Positions 17,855 to 27,300 of a stretch of 64,000 bases of DNA are shown piece by piece. The position numbers and the translations under genes were made by a program. Each line of letters begins with the position of its first letter. Position 1 is the first letter of the stretch. Location of the stretch: assembly GCA_018242525.1 (NCBI GenBank), contig JAFEBS010000009.1, positions 214,747 through 278,746 of the forward strand, in the 5' to 3' direction. The notes beneath the pieces were generated by a model, which was given only the letters and a program-made list of their open reading frames with translations, made no database searches and had not been told where the DNA came from. This DNA comes from Planctomycetota bacterium. GTDB taxonomy: Bacteria; Planctomycetota; Planctomycetia; Planctomycetales; Planctomycetaceae.

Positions 17855-19753
17855 ATGAATTCCAACCCTCACCATCAACGTCGAGCGAAATCGATCTGGC
17901 CCGAATGGTGGCAGCGTCGAAAGTGGGAACTCGTTGTGCGGCGAGTGATGGCGATCTCGAATGCACTGACGGACATCCCCAATGACGAACTACAGCAACG
18001 GGCGCGCCATTGTCATTACCTTGTTCAGCGTTCGGACTTCGAGGAACACGTGATCGTCGAAGTCTTTGCGCTGGTGCGAGAGATCGCGGGGCGTGTCCAC
18101 TGGCTGCGGCATCACCCGGTGCAGATTCTGGGGGCACTCGCCATGTCCCAGGGCTGGATTGCCGAAATGCGGACGGGAGAAGGCAAGACCCTGACGTCAC
18201 TGATGACCATGACACTCTTCGCTCTGAAGGGACGCGGTTGCCACGTCTTTACCGCCAATGAATACCTCGCCGAACGTGACTGTGATTTTGCAAAACCAGT
18301 CCTCGACTGGTTCGGCCTGACCGCGGCGGTGCTGCTGCCACAGACCCAGAGTGCCAAGCGAACCGACTGCTACCGCGCGGATATCACCTTCGGTTCCGAA
18401 AAGGATTTTGGGTTCGACTTCCTGCGTGACCGCCTGGCGACTTTGTCGGATTCCGATCCGGTTGAAACCATTCAACGGGGGCATGCCTACGCCATCGTGG
18501 ACGAAGCGGACTGCATTCTGATCGACCAGGCAAGCACGCCATTGATCATCTCGTCGCCGCAACCCCCGTCAGCGGCCGATCTGGAACTGTTTCATTGGAG
18601 TGAACGATTTGCCGGCAGCTTGATTGGGACGAACGACTACGCACTCGACCCGCGACAGCAGTCCGCCCGACTGACTCTGCGTGGCTGCCGCAAGCTCCGT
18701 CTGTCGGGGAAACCGGACCTTGTCTGCCAACTTTCGGCAGAGGCAATCTTCTCCCAGGTGGAACGAGCCATCGCGGCGCGCCATTTCTTCCGCGAGAGCC
18801 AGGAATACATTGTCATCGACCAGCGCGTGGAAGTGATCGACCACGGTACGGGCCGGCTGCTCCCCGGCCGGAAGTGGCGTGATGGACTTCAACAGGCGAT
18901 CGAAATCCAGGCGGGCCTGCAACCGAGCGACTCCACCGGCAGCGCTGCACGGATCACCCTGCAAAGCTATCTGCAGAAGTATCACTTTCTATGCGGTATG
19001 ACGGGGACCGCCGCCGAAGCGCGGGGCGAGTTGCAGCAGATCTATGGCCTGCCCGTGATGCCGATCGCCTGCCATCAACCCTGCCTGCACCAGCAAGCGA
19101 CCCCGCGGATTTTCGTGACCCATTCCCACAAATGGTCCGCGTTGATGACGGACCTGGAACAGATCGCAGCCAGCGGCCGCTCGGTCCTGGTCGGAACGAC
19201 ATCGATCCTGTCCAGTGAACGCTGTGCGGATCACTTGCGAGCCCGCGGACTGGACGTGCAGATCCTGCACGCCAAACAGCACCGGGAAGAATCCGAAATC
19301 ATCCGCCGGGCGGGCCAGCCCGGCCGAATCACCGTGGCGACCAACATGGCGGGCCGCGGCACCGACATCCAGTTGCACCCGGACGTGCGCGCCGCAGGAG
19401 GTTTGCACGTGGTCCTGACCGAGATGAATCGGTCGGCCCGCATCGACCGCCAACTCGCCGGCCGCGCCGCCCGGCAGGGAGACCCGGGATCGTCCCAGGT
19501 TTTCGTCTCTCTGGATGATGAAATGTTGTCGATCCTGGGATCTCGCCAGGTCGAACGCTTGCAGCGTCGCGCCCAAAGTTTCCTCAACGGCGAGTTGAGT
19601 CGTCACTGGATCTCATGGTTCCAGTTGGCGCAGCGACGGTTTGAACGTCGGGGCGAACACGAACGCCGTCAATTGCTGCTCCACGAACACCACCAGCGAG
19701 AAATGCTGTCTTCCCTGGGCCTGGATCCCACGATCGAGTTGCCGGTCGATTGA
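17855..19753 (+). CDS. Truncated SecA-like ATPase
   Basis: A 632-residue SecA relative; housekeeping SecA is usually 800-1000 residues. Walker A is MRTGEGKT (105-112) and Walker B is VDEAD (215-219). The SecA block TFGSEKDFGFDFLRD and the preprotein cross-linking region follow. Motor domain 2 has NMAGRGTDIQL and RQLAGRAARQGDPGSSQVFVSLDDE. The protein ends soon after this, so the helical wing, most of the scaffold and the C-terminal zinc tail of normal SecA are missing. It is therefore an accessory paralogue, not the essential translocase. Its position directly behind the PqqD-M50-HlyD gene suggests that it powers a dedicated export route. This pairing is inference from context. Confidence 0.85.
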   Translation: MNSNPHHQRRAKSIWPEWWQRRKWELVVRRVMAISNALTDIPNDELQQRARHCHYLVQRSDFEEHVIVEVFALVREIAGRVHWLRHHPVQILGALAMSQGWIAEMRTGEGKTLTSLMTMTLFALKGRGCHVFTANEYLAERDCDFAKPVLDWFGLTAAVLLPQTQSAKRTDCYRADITFGSEKDFGFDFLRDRLATLSDSDPVETIQRGHAYAIVDEADCILIDQASTPLIISSPQPPSAADLELFHWSERFAGSLIGTNDYALDPRQQSARLTLRGCRKLRLSGKPDLVCQLSAEAIFSQVERAIAARHFFRESQEYIVIDQRVEVIDHGTGRLLPGRKWRDGLQQAIEIQAGLQPSDSTGSAARITLQSYLQKYHFLCGMTGTAAEARGELQQIYGLPVMPIACHQPCLHQQATPRIFVTHSHKWSALMTDLEQIAASGRSVLVGTTSILSSERCADHLRARGLDVQILHAKQHREESEIIRRAGQPGRITVATNMAGRGTDIQLHPDVRAAGGLHVVLTEMNRSARIDRQLAGRAARQGDPGSSQVFVSLDDEMLSILGSRQVERLQRRAQSFLNGELSRHWISWFQLAQRRFERRGEHERRQLLLHEHHQREMLSSLGLDPTIELPVD

Positions 19754-19786
19754 TCGCCGCATACCAAGACGCTGACAGCGCAGTGA

Positions 19787-20236
19787 TCAATGACTGTCGT
19801 AGCCCCTGAGATGTTCGTCCAGGCTCCAAATAAAGACTCGTCTGGTTCGATTGAGGCTGCACTGACGTTCCCACTCTCGAATGATCGAAAGGTCTCCCAA
19901 TCCGATGCCAGTCTTGGCGTGATCGGGAAATTCATTCATCCATTTTCTCAGTATCAGAACATCCCAAAACGGAGTTGGTGTCCAGGGTGAAGTTCCATCA
20001 ATGGCGTCGCACACGAGTTTGCAAAACAATCTGGCGGTGTCACGCCTGGCGTGTCCATTTGTAAGGTGAGCAATATGATTTCCCGCTTCCAGCACTGCCG
20101 CCATCGGCAGCAACAACGTCGTGCTATCGTTAATCAGCTCCTCAAGCCGATCCAGAATCTCGTCGCGATTCTGGTCACGATTCGGAATCGGGATGATGTT
20201 GCAAAACACCGATGTATCAATCAATGCCACGCTCAT
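19787..20236 (-). CDS. PIN-like nuclease domain protein
   Basis: A 149-residue single-domain protein. The N-terminus ALIDTSVFCN is typical of PIN-fold nucleases (first metal-binding Asp). Further acidic positions follow in AAVLEAGNH (Glu), GIGLGDLSIIREWER (Asp) and VFIWSLDEHL (Asp), matching the usual order of the PIN active site. Its start overlaps the stop of the AAA ATPase gene by 4 bases (20233-20236), so the two are translationally coupled. PIN proteins are often toxins of toxin-antitoxin pairs, but no small antitoxin gene is adjacent. The coupling to an ATPase fits a defence-type nuclease module better. Confidence 0.7.
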   Translation of the reverse strand: MSVALIDTSVFCNIIPIPNRDQNRDEILDRLEELINDSTTLLLPMAAVLEAGNHIAHLTNGHARRDTARLFCKLVCDAIDGTSPWTPTPFWDVLILRKWMNEFPDHAKTGIGLGDLSIIREWERQCSLNRTRRVFIWSLDEHLRGYDSH

Positions 20237-21537
20237 GGCGGAGTCTTTCTGAGTGCGGCCAAATAGCGAAGCCCTGACTTTCGCACTTCGCTCCGACTTT
20301 GCGATTGCTTCACCATCCGATCCAGCAACCCATCAGTCACCAGTTTTCCAAGTGGACCACGGGCTACAAGATCGGGATAGTTGGTTAGCTCTTCCAGACG
20401 CGCCAGTTGACTATCTCCATCCTGAGGATTTCGATAGCAGAATACGACATCGGGAATCGCGCTTTCGGGGAGAGCATCGAGCAATGCAGGATTGTGGCTG
20501 GTGATCAGAACTGCGAGGTTCCGTTTCTGAGCAATCTTCTGAATATTGGCGAGCAGCGCTTGCGCACGGCTGGGATGAATCCCGTTGTCAATCTCTTCCA
20601 TCACGACGGTCGAATACTCGGGTGCGGACAACAATGCTGCGACCACCGCCAGCACGCGCAGCGTGCCATCCGAGAGGAGGGACGCATCCCGCAATCGATG
20701 GATCGATCCGAACGTCTCTTCCAATTGAACGAGAACTTCGCTTCGGGGTCCGCGCAGAAACCGAATGTCACGAATCTGCTGCTCCGGCAAATCTTTGACA
20801 AACGACAACACGGTTGCTTTGCCCTCAGGATTATCAGCCAACGAACACAGGACACTCGAAAGATTGCTGCCGTCCCCTCGCAACTTCTTGTCATCAACAA
20901 AGCTGGGGTGACGCATTCGCGACGGCGCTGGATCGAGAAACAGAATCTGCTGCAGGGATGACATGAAGCATTTGCAAATCTTTGGGATTTCAGTCTGAGC
21001 TTTCTTGTGTGATCCACTGAATCGGGCCGGGGTCAGCAACTGAGTAAACACGGCTTGTTGATCGGTACAGGCGATTTGCGGCTTCTTGCCACCCTTGGAG
21101 AAATTGTTGTATGCCACGTGCAGGTCATGCCCCGCCCCGTTCGGCCGTTTCTTAACTTCATATAACGGCGCAATTTCGGCGGTGTCCGTCACTCGCTCAT
21201 CAAAGATGCGCAAACCACTTTCATTGCTCTTGATAGTGACGGAAAGATGCTTCCAGTCACGCAAGCGAATACTGCAGGCGAAGGAAAACGAGGATTCGCC
21301 ATCCCGCGCCAAATGCGTCGGCTGGCCACGGATCGACATTTCCGCTTCTTGCACGGCGCGAAACACGTCATCGAGTCGTTGTCCGCGAGCGAGCCAGGAG
21401 AGCATCTGAAGTCCTTCGATGAGATTGCTCTTGCCCGACGCATTGGCCCCCACCAGAAACGTCAGAGTTCCAAAGCTAAGGGTCGCTTCCCTGTAGCTGC
21501 GAAAATTCTGAAGGGTGAAAGATCGAAGTCTGGCCAT
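20233..21537 (-). CDS. AAA_21/OLD-like ATPase
   Basis: A 434-residue ATPase of the SMC/ABC-like class. Walker A is FLVGANASGKSNL close to the N-terminus, after the typical LRSFTLQNFRSYREATLSF strand pair. The signature region is DASLLSDGTLRVLAVVAALL, Walker B is STVVMEEIDNGIHPSRAQALL, and the switch histidine is in VLITSHNPALLDAL. There is no TOPRIM domain at the C-terminus, so it is not a full OLD nuclease. The nuclease activity may instead come from the overlapping PIN gene. The start is ATG at 21537; an in-frame GTG at 21555 is possible. Similar ATPases act as sensors in anti-phage modules (OLD, PARIS, Septu families), which is family knowledge, not proof for this one. Confidence 0.82.
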   Translation of the reverse strand: MARLRSFTLQNFRSYREATLSFGTLTFLVGANASGKSNLIEGLQMLSWLARGQRLDDVFRAVQEAEMSIRGQPTHLARDGESSFSFACSIRLRDWKHLSVTIKSNESGLRIFDERVTDTAEIAPLYEVKKRPNGAGHDLHVAYNNFSKGGKKPQIACTDQQAVFTQLLTPARFSGSHKKAQTEIPKICKCFMSSLQQILFLDPAPSRMRHPSFVDDKKLRGDGSNLSSVLCSLADNPEGKATVLSFVKDLPEQQIRDIRFLRGPRSEVLVQLEETFGSIHRLRDASLLSDGTLRVLAVVAALLSAPEYSTVVMEEIDNGIHPSRAQALLANIQKIAQKRNLAVLITSHNPALLDALPESAIPDVVFCYRNPQDGDSQLARLEELTNYPDLVARGPLGKLVTDGLLDRMVKQSQSRSEVRKSGLRYLAALRKTPP

Positions 21538-21698
21538 GAAGGATACTTTCAACACATAACAATTGAAGCTGGAATCAATGAGTTGACTTCGTCCGAATTT
21601 GCATTTAACGCCACAAACCAGTCAGTGTCTGAAGGTACCATTTTTGCACATGCTGCGAAACCACGACGATTGTACGGGCCATCGTATTCCAGATGGAT

Positions 21699-22190
21699 TC
21701 AGTGATCATCAATCATCTTTTCCATCTTGTAATTCAACAACGCGATTTCACCGATTTTCACCACGTTTTCGCAGATCGTCTGGAAGCCGCACTTCTCAAA
21801 CAGGGGTCGCGCGCAGATCGACGCTTCAACGTAAACCCGACGGAGATGGCGGGCGAAACAGGTCGCCACGGCGTGTTCGACAAGTTGGGTCATGATCCCG
21901 CGCCGTTGAAATCGGGGATGAATGTAGGCGCAGTCAATATGCCCGTCAGGATCCAGTTCCAGGAAACCGGCAATTGTCGAATCGACCACCGCCACAAACG
22001 GGCGTTTCCGTTCGCAGCGATTTTTCCAGTGCCCGAAGTTTACGGTCCTGCCGGCCCACGCCTGACACTGTTCGGGGGTGTAATCGCGCGAGGCAATTTC
22101 ATGGATGGCTGTCGTAAAGATCTCTGCGATCGCGCCGTGATCCCCCTGCTGATACAGGCGAATCTGAAGTTGGGATTGGTCATCGATCAT
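21699..22190 (-). CDS. GNAT family N-acetyltransferase
   Basis: A 163-residue acetyltransferase of the GNAT superfamily. The N-terminal strand and helix (IRLYQQGDHGAIAEIFTTAIHEIA), the beta4 strand (IDCAYIHPRFQRRGIMTQLVEHA) with the acetyl-CoA pyrophosphate loop RFQRRGI, and the C-terminal VEASICARPLFEKCGFQ are all present. It transfers an acetyl group from acetyl-CoA to an unidentified small molecule or protein amine. It is a stand-alone gene on the same strand as the ATPase/PIN pair, separated from it by 161 bases. No link to its neighbours is evident. Confidence 0.85.
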   Translation of the reverse strand: MIDDQSQLQIRLYQQGDHGAIAEIFTTAIHEIASRDYTPEQCQAWAGRTVNFGHWKNRCERKRPFVAVVDSTIAGFLELDPDGHIDCAYIHPRFQRRGIMTQLVEHAVATCFARHLRRVYVEASICARPLFEKCGFQTICENVVKIGEIALLNYKMEKMIDDH

Positions 22191-22538
22191 GGCGTCACTT
22201 GTGGAATTCAGAGTTCAGATGTTGGAGTTCAAAAATTTCAGAGATCTGACGGCAAATAGGATCGGATTCCATGGGCTTTTGCCTGACCCATCCCGGCGCT
22301 CGTGCCCAATTCCTCGTATCGGCACCAGACCGGTAGAACCTTGTAGAACCTTCGATTTCGGGAATCCACCAGTTCACGCCAATTTCGATCAAAGATGAAT
22401 TCTAGACGAACACGGATTTCACTATCATCCAAATGATTGCTGAGACGGCAATTGACTGAGACTGGCCGCAGAGGCTTTAAATCAACGGAGTGAACTTCCG
22501 GGCAACCAATCCCGCAGGTGTTGCCAAGGATATTGCAG
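22191..22538. other. Divergent intergenic region, no gene seen
   Basis: About 350 bases lie between the GNAT gene (minus) and the C39-like gene (plus). Short open frames here have no domains and no ribosome-binding site. The region presumably holds the promoters of both genes. No repeat or RNA structure stood out. Confidence 0.4.
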
Positions 22539-23501
22539 ATGCGTGGTGTCGTCGCCGTGGTGATTCTGCTGACGATCTTATCCATGGTCCTGATCGGGAG
22601 AGCCCCTGAACCGCATTCGCATGCCCGGCGAGTCGGCCTGACACTGCCCATTCCGCCGCGCATTCAGTGGCGCGATCGAGCCGGGTATTGCGGAGAATGC
22701 TCCATTCAACAGGCCGCCCTGTACTACGGGGGCTACGTTTCACAATTCGTCTGCCGCCAGATCATTGACCCCGACCAGCAGCAGGATGTGCTGATCCGGG
22801 TCAATGCCGATGTGGTGTTTGAGGCTCTGCGGCTGGAATACGACGAATTCGAAACGGCCGAGGAACCGATTCCGCAATACGAATCGTACCTGGCCTGGAC
22901 CAAGCAGCATCTGCATCAGGGACACCCCGTGATCATCACTGTCTTCTGCCCGGGAGACAGTTGCTGGGACTACGACCACATCGTTACGGCGGTCGGTTTC
23001 CAGGGACGGGACGTCAGCTCCTATCATCCCGGTGACCTGCTGATCATCAACGACAACTTTGACCGCAAGCCGCACCGGCGCCGATTCCACACACTGCATG
23101 ATTCGCGTGAGATGCGGGGAAACGGAGCGGCACATGAGTTCTGCATCCCCACGATCTATAACTTCGGCAGCGCCATCACCGGAGTTGCAGATGATACCGA
23201 CCAGTTACTCCCCGTCCGCGTCACGGTCGATCAGGAATCGGAACCCGATGTCGTCAAGGGGGTCCCGCCGGTCCTGATCAAACTGACCGCCACCGTCAGC
23301 GAGCTGATGGAGGGAAAATCCTATGTCCTGTACTGCTACGACGACTACAAATCGATCCCGATCTCGGACTATGCGCACAGCACGTACAAGTCCGTGCGCA
23401 CGTTTGTCGCCAAAGGTACCAGCCAGGTCTTTCACGACAAGTGCCTTTCCAATGGCCTGTGGGTCTACCGCTGTCTGCCGCTGGACGATCCGCAGAAATA
23501 G
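22539..23501 (+). CDS. Secreted C39-like cysteine peptidase-fold protein
   Basis: A 320-residue exported protein. The ATG at 22539 has AAGGA (22526-22530) 8 bases upstream, so it is preferred over the in-frame GTG at 22518. A single hydrophobic segment (VVAVVILLTILSMVLIG) anchors or exports it. The papain-like C39 pattern is complete: catalytic Cys in RAGYCGECSIQQAALYYGG, His in WDYDHIVTAVGF and Asp/Asn in LLIINDNFD. Such folds serve as bacteriocin-leader peptidases or as non-proteolytic binding domains. The C-terminal 100 residues look like a beta-sandwich. It has no transporter domain and no peptide gene beside it, so a leader-peptidase role is unproven. Confidence 0.65.
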   Translation: MRGVVAVVILLTILSMVLIGRAPEPHSHARRVGLTLPIPPRIQWRDRAGYCGECSIQQAALYYGGYVSQFVCRQIIDPDQQQDVLIRVNADVVFEALRLEYDEFETAEEPIPQYESYLAWTKQHLHQGHPVIITVFCPGDSCWDYDHIVTAVGFQGRDVSSYHPGDLLIINDNFDRKPHRRRFHTLHDSREMRGNGAAHEFCIPTIYNFGSAITGVADDTDQLLPVRVTVDQESEPDVVKGVPPVLIKLTATVSELMEGKSYVLYCYDDYKSIPISDYAHSTYKSVRTFVAKGTSQVFHDKCLSNGLWVYRCLPLDDPQK

Positions 23502-23625
23502 ATCCCACAATTCCCACGAATTCTGCGTAGGAATAGATGGAAGGAACAAGAGAATTCACTCAGGGACGGGTGGCTCAGGTTCCTTTCCCGAGGTTCGGTT
23601 GGCTCTGCGGGCGAAGGAGGTGCCT

Positions 23626-23691
23626 ATGAGGAAATCGACCCGAAGTCAAGTGGCCCCGCGACCGGGGGCGGATTTCGCAAATACGGTCTGA
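23626..23691 (+). CDS. Possible 21-residue peptide with strong ribosome-binding site
   Basis: An ATG at 23626 follows AAGGAGG (23614-23620) at 5 bases, the best Shine-Dalgarno in this part of the window. It opens a 21-codon frame (MRKSTRSQVAPRPGADFANT...) of basic, unremarkable composition. It stands alone in the 423-base gap between the C39-like gene and the phasin-like gene. It could be a leader peptide or chance. No function is proposed. Confidence 0.25.
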   Translation: MRKSTRSQVAPRPGADFANTV

Positions 23692-23924
23692 AGGTTCGCC
23701 CGGGCTTGTCCCGAAGGTCTCCACCTCAGATCCTGCCAATGGGGAATCGCGATCCGCACGCTCACGGGGCCGGTGAGAAGGTTGCCAGAAGGCGACCTCT
23801 TTTTTTGCGCGTTCGCTGATCTGGACAACCATTACAGACGTTCGTCAGTGTTGTACAATCCGCTTCTGCCACATGTCGGACAAACGCCGAGCGTGAAACT
23901 TTTCAAGAAAGATCTGAGGTCACG

Positions 23925-24332
23925 ATGCTGGAACTTCTGAAGCAAACCGTTTACGCCAGTGTCGGACTGGCCAGCCTGGCGCGGGATCGAGTTTCAGAAA
24001 TCATCGAGGAAGTCGCTCGACGAGCCAAGCTGTCGGAGGCGGAAGCAGCCGAGCTGCAGAAAGATGTGGCAGACCGTGTGGAAAAATCACGCCATGAACT
24101 GGGTGCTGAAATCGACCGCCGAATCGACCAGGCGTTCATCCAGGCAGGGATTTTGAAAGCTGGCGTCAAGCACAGCGCCGAAGCGGCTGGCAGCGCCGTC
24201 CTGGCCAGCATCGAGCAAAATGCCGATGCCATCTGTGAGCAACTGTCACTGGCTCGGACCGAGGAGATTGTCGCTCTCACCAAACGAGTCGAGTTACTGG
24301 AACAGAAACTGGCGGCGATGTCATCCTCGTAA
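23925..24332 (+). CDS. Phasin-like coiled-coil protein
   Basis: A 135-residue acidic, Ala-rich helical protein. The N-terminus (MLELLKQTVYASVGLASLARDRVSEIIEEVARRAKLSEAE shape) matches the layout of phasin-family proteins: a short hydrophobic helix followed by long amphipathic helices. A leucine-zipper-like tail ends the protein (EEIVALTKRVELLEQKLAAM). Phasins coat polyhydroxyalkanoate granules; some relatives are general coiled-coil proteins. No PHA synthase gene is in the window, so granule binding is only suggested. Its SD (TGAGG) sits a few bases before the ATG. Confidence 0.6.
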   Translation: MLELLKQTVYASVGLASLARDRVSEIIEEVARRAKLSEAEAAELQKDVADRVEKSRHELGAEIDRRIDQAFIQAGILKAGVKHSAEAAGSAVLASIEQNADAICEQLSLARTEEIVALTKRVELLEQKLAAMSSS

Positions 24333-24372
24333 ACAGGGTAACCGGCAAGTTCCATCCCTGATCCATCAACCT

Positions 24373-27300
24373 CTATTCCGCCTTCTCGCCCGCCGCGCAC
24401 AGATCAAATTCCAACTGAAAGCTCCGCTGCCGATTGAAGATACAGGGGCGCTGGCGCCTGGCCGTGTACAGCGGGACTTGTTCTTCGACGTAACCCACCA
24501 GTTCTGAGAATTGAACGACTTGATCCTGCGGACCGAGTCGATCCGTATTGGCGTGCCCATCGGCGACTCCGCGCAATCCGCTCACCAGGTAGGACGTAAA
24601 GACCGTCAGCGGCCCCGACTTGAGTTCCTCGGCCTTCTGGCGCTGGCTGGTGGCGGAGACGACCAGGACCGATTTCTGGCGGGCTTCGTCGAACATGCGG
24701 TTCAGAGATTCGGCAATGTCACCCGCGCGACAGGTGTCGACGAGAAAGATCGTGCGACAGCCAAGTGCGCAGATGTCGTCGAAGTCGCTCATGCAAACTC
24801 CGTCCGCCAGAACTTGCGCGTCACTGGTGAAGGCCGGCGTCGACGGAACGAATCGATAGCGGCCCTGGGCCGCGTGGCCGTGGCCCGACAGGAAGATGAC
24901 CAGCAGATCGTTGGACGAGACGTCTTTCAGTTCCTTCATTACGGCACTCAACTGACGTTGGATCTCGGTGCGTCGCACGGCCGTTTTGGTGTCGTCCAAT
25001 CGCCAGATCTGGCCGATGTCGAAATAGGAACCCGCCTGTCGCAGGAATTCATCGCGAATGGCGTCGCCGTCCGCCTTCGTTTTCTTCAGCGGAGGAAAGA
25101 AGCCGCTGCGCGAATACTCCTGACACGATATGGAAATCAGGTGCAACTGGTATCGGCCCGGCTTGTTCATTGGCCGGGCTTCGGTCCACGAAACCGCCTC
25201 ACGGTATAGCTTGTCCGGTTCGTCCCGCGTGGCCGTGCTGACTCGGATGGAATTCAGTGGCAGTGTCGGCTGGATTTGAGCCGTGATCGTTTGCTGCTTC
25301 CAGCCAGGCCGGTTCGGCATCGGCTCAACAATTCCCGGGATGACGGGGACCGACTGGCTGTTCACATAGACCACGTGCAGTAAGGTAGCTGGATCGGTTT
25401 GCGGCGGGTATTCGATCCGTGCCGCGAATGGGATCGGTTGGTCGGCTGGAGTGGCCGGGTCTGTCAGTTTCGGTGCCAGAATCTTGATTTCGGGTCGACC
25501 GGCGGACGCGGTGTCCACGTTCAACTGGACAGGGATTGGATTGGCACCCAGCAGCATTTGCTTCAATTGATCGGGCTTCTGCAGTTCCTTGATCAATTCA
25601 CCCGCTTCGATCACCTCTGGATCGAAACCGCGGCCCCGGTTGTACTGCCAACCGAGCAGCACGGGTCCTTCGGCAGCCGAAGCATCGAAGACCCCTTCTG
25701 GTGTGAACAACACCCATTCATCATGTCGATCCACGAAGTAAGTGGCGATTGGTTCCCACGCGGGGACGATCCGGCGTCCGCCAGGCGGGCCGTTCGGAGC
25801 CCAGATCAGGTGGACTTCCTTGTAGATTTCACGCGTCATTAGCGCCTGCAGCATGTCAGCGGCAACGGTCAATCGCCGGGGCGGTTTGCCATCGTAGTCC
25901 ACAAAGATGATGGACTGAATCGTATCGCCCTCGCGGATCCCGCGTCGTGCCGCAATGCCCACGGGTAACACGTTGCGGGCAACCAACTGGCCCTGGTCAA
26001 TCACAAAGTCGGCTCCCCACGCCGGCCGGTTCCGAAACATGTCAGGTGCAGTATTCAGTTGGTCGAGGCTCCAGAGTTTGACGGTCTGGTCGAGTGATGA
26101 CGACATCAACAATCGACGATCTGCCGATACGCTCAGCGATGTGACAGCGCCGACATGGTCGCGGAAGTATCGCAGTAGTCGCGCGGGTTGGTCAGGGCCG
26201 GGGAGCGAATAGATGTAGATTCCATTTTGATCCTCAGTCCCCAAGGCGATCGCATACGGTTCGGCCGCGCCGGGACTGGCAATCCAGCAATGTGATCGGA
26301 GCGGCCCCTGGAAGTCCGGATCCAGCGTGATTGTTCCCCGCAGTTGCTGGTTCTGCAGCAGGTTCACTCGCCGCTCGAACCCCGAGTTGTCCAGTTGATC
26401 GACTCCCTGGGCGTCCCGTTTCATGCGCTGACGCTGCAGTGTCCAGGAACCGCAATCCGCATCCTGGTGCCGCAGAGTCCCCGGTTGTTCCACCTCTTTC
26501 AGACCGGCATCATCGAGCATTTGGAGTTCTTCCAGGTCGAACCCGCGGACCGCGTCTGTGGGCGTGGGGGCATTCGCGACCGCCTGGCGTCGATCGGCGA
26601 ATCGAAACTTCAGGCCTGTGCCACCGAACTGGGCTTCCCAGATCGGCTTTCCACGCCCAGACAGGCGCAAGTGAGTCTGGACGGCAGGCAACTTTCCCTG
26701 ACCGATGGGTGGAAGGCGAATCAGACGGATCTCGTCCGTATCGGGTGCGCAATACGCCAGCCACCGGCCGTTGGGACTGGCGGCCACCGCGCGACAATCG
26801 TCAAAGCGGCCCACCTCGATCGAGTCGAGCAACTCGCCGGAACGCCAGTTCCAGAGCTCCAGCAGCGCCGTGGGCCGGGCCGAAGTTCGATGTCGGATTG
26901 CGACAAGCCAGTCCATTCCCAGAAAGCTCAGACTCACAGGGGCACCAGGCTGTTTTGAAGCGAGTCGCTGCACAGGCTCAGGATTCGTGAAGCCGGTCCA
27001 AACTTGGATCTCACCGGACTCATCGGCACTGGCCCAGTTCGTGCCGGACCGTTGTCGGGCCATGGCACCAATCGGCAATGGTCGAACCGCGGACAGGGTT
27101 TTCACCGGTGCCATGCCGGACGCGTCAAACACGGCAAGTTGAGTCGTCCCATTCGAGATGGGGGCGGCGAAATGAGAATTGTCGATGAAGACGATCGGCA
27201 AACGGAACTCGAACAACTTCAACGAAGGCGCCTGGACTGGCACGCCGATTCCTGTCGCCCGATCCCAGACCCAGATCGCACCGGTCTTGTCGATCGTCAC

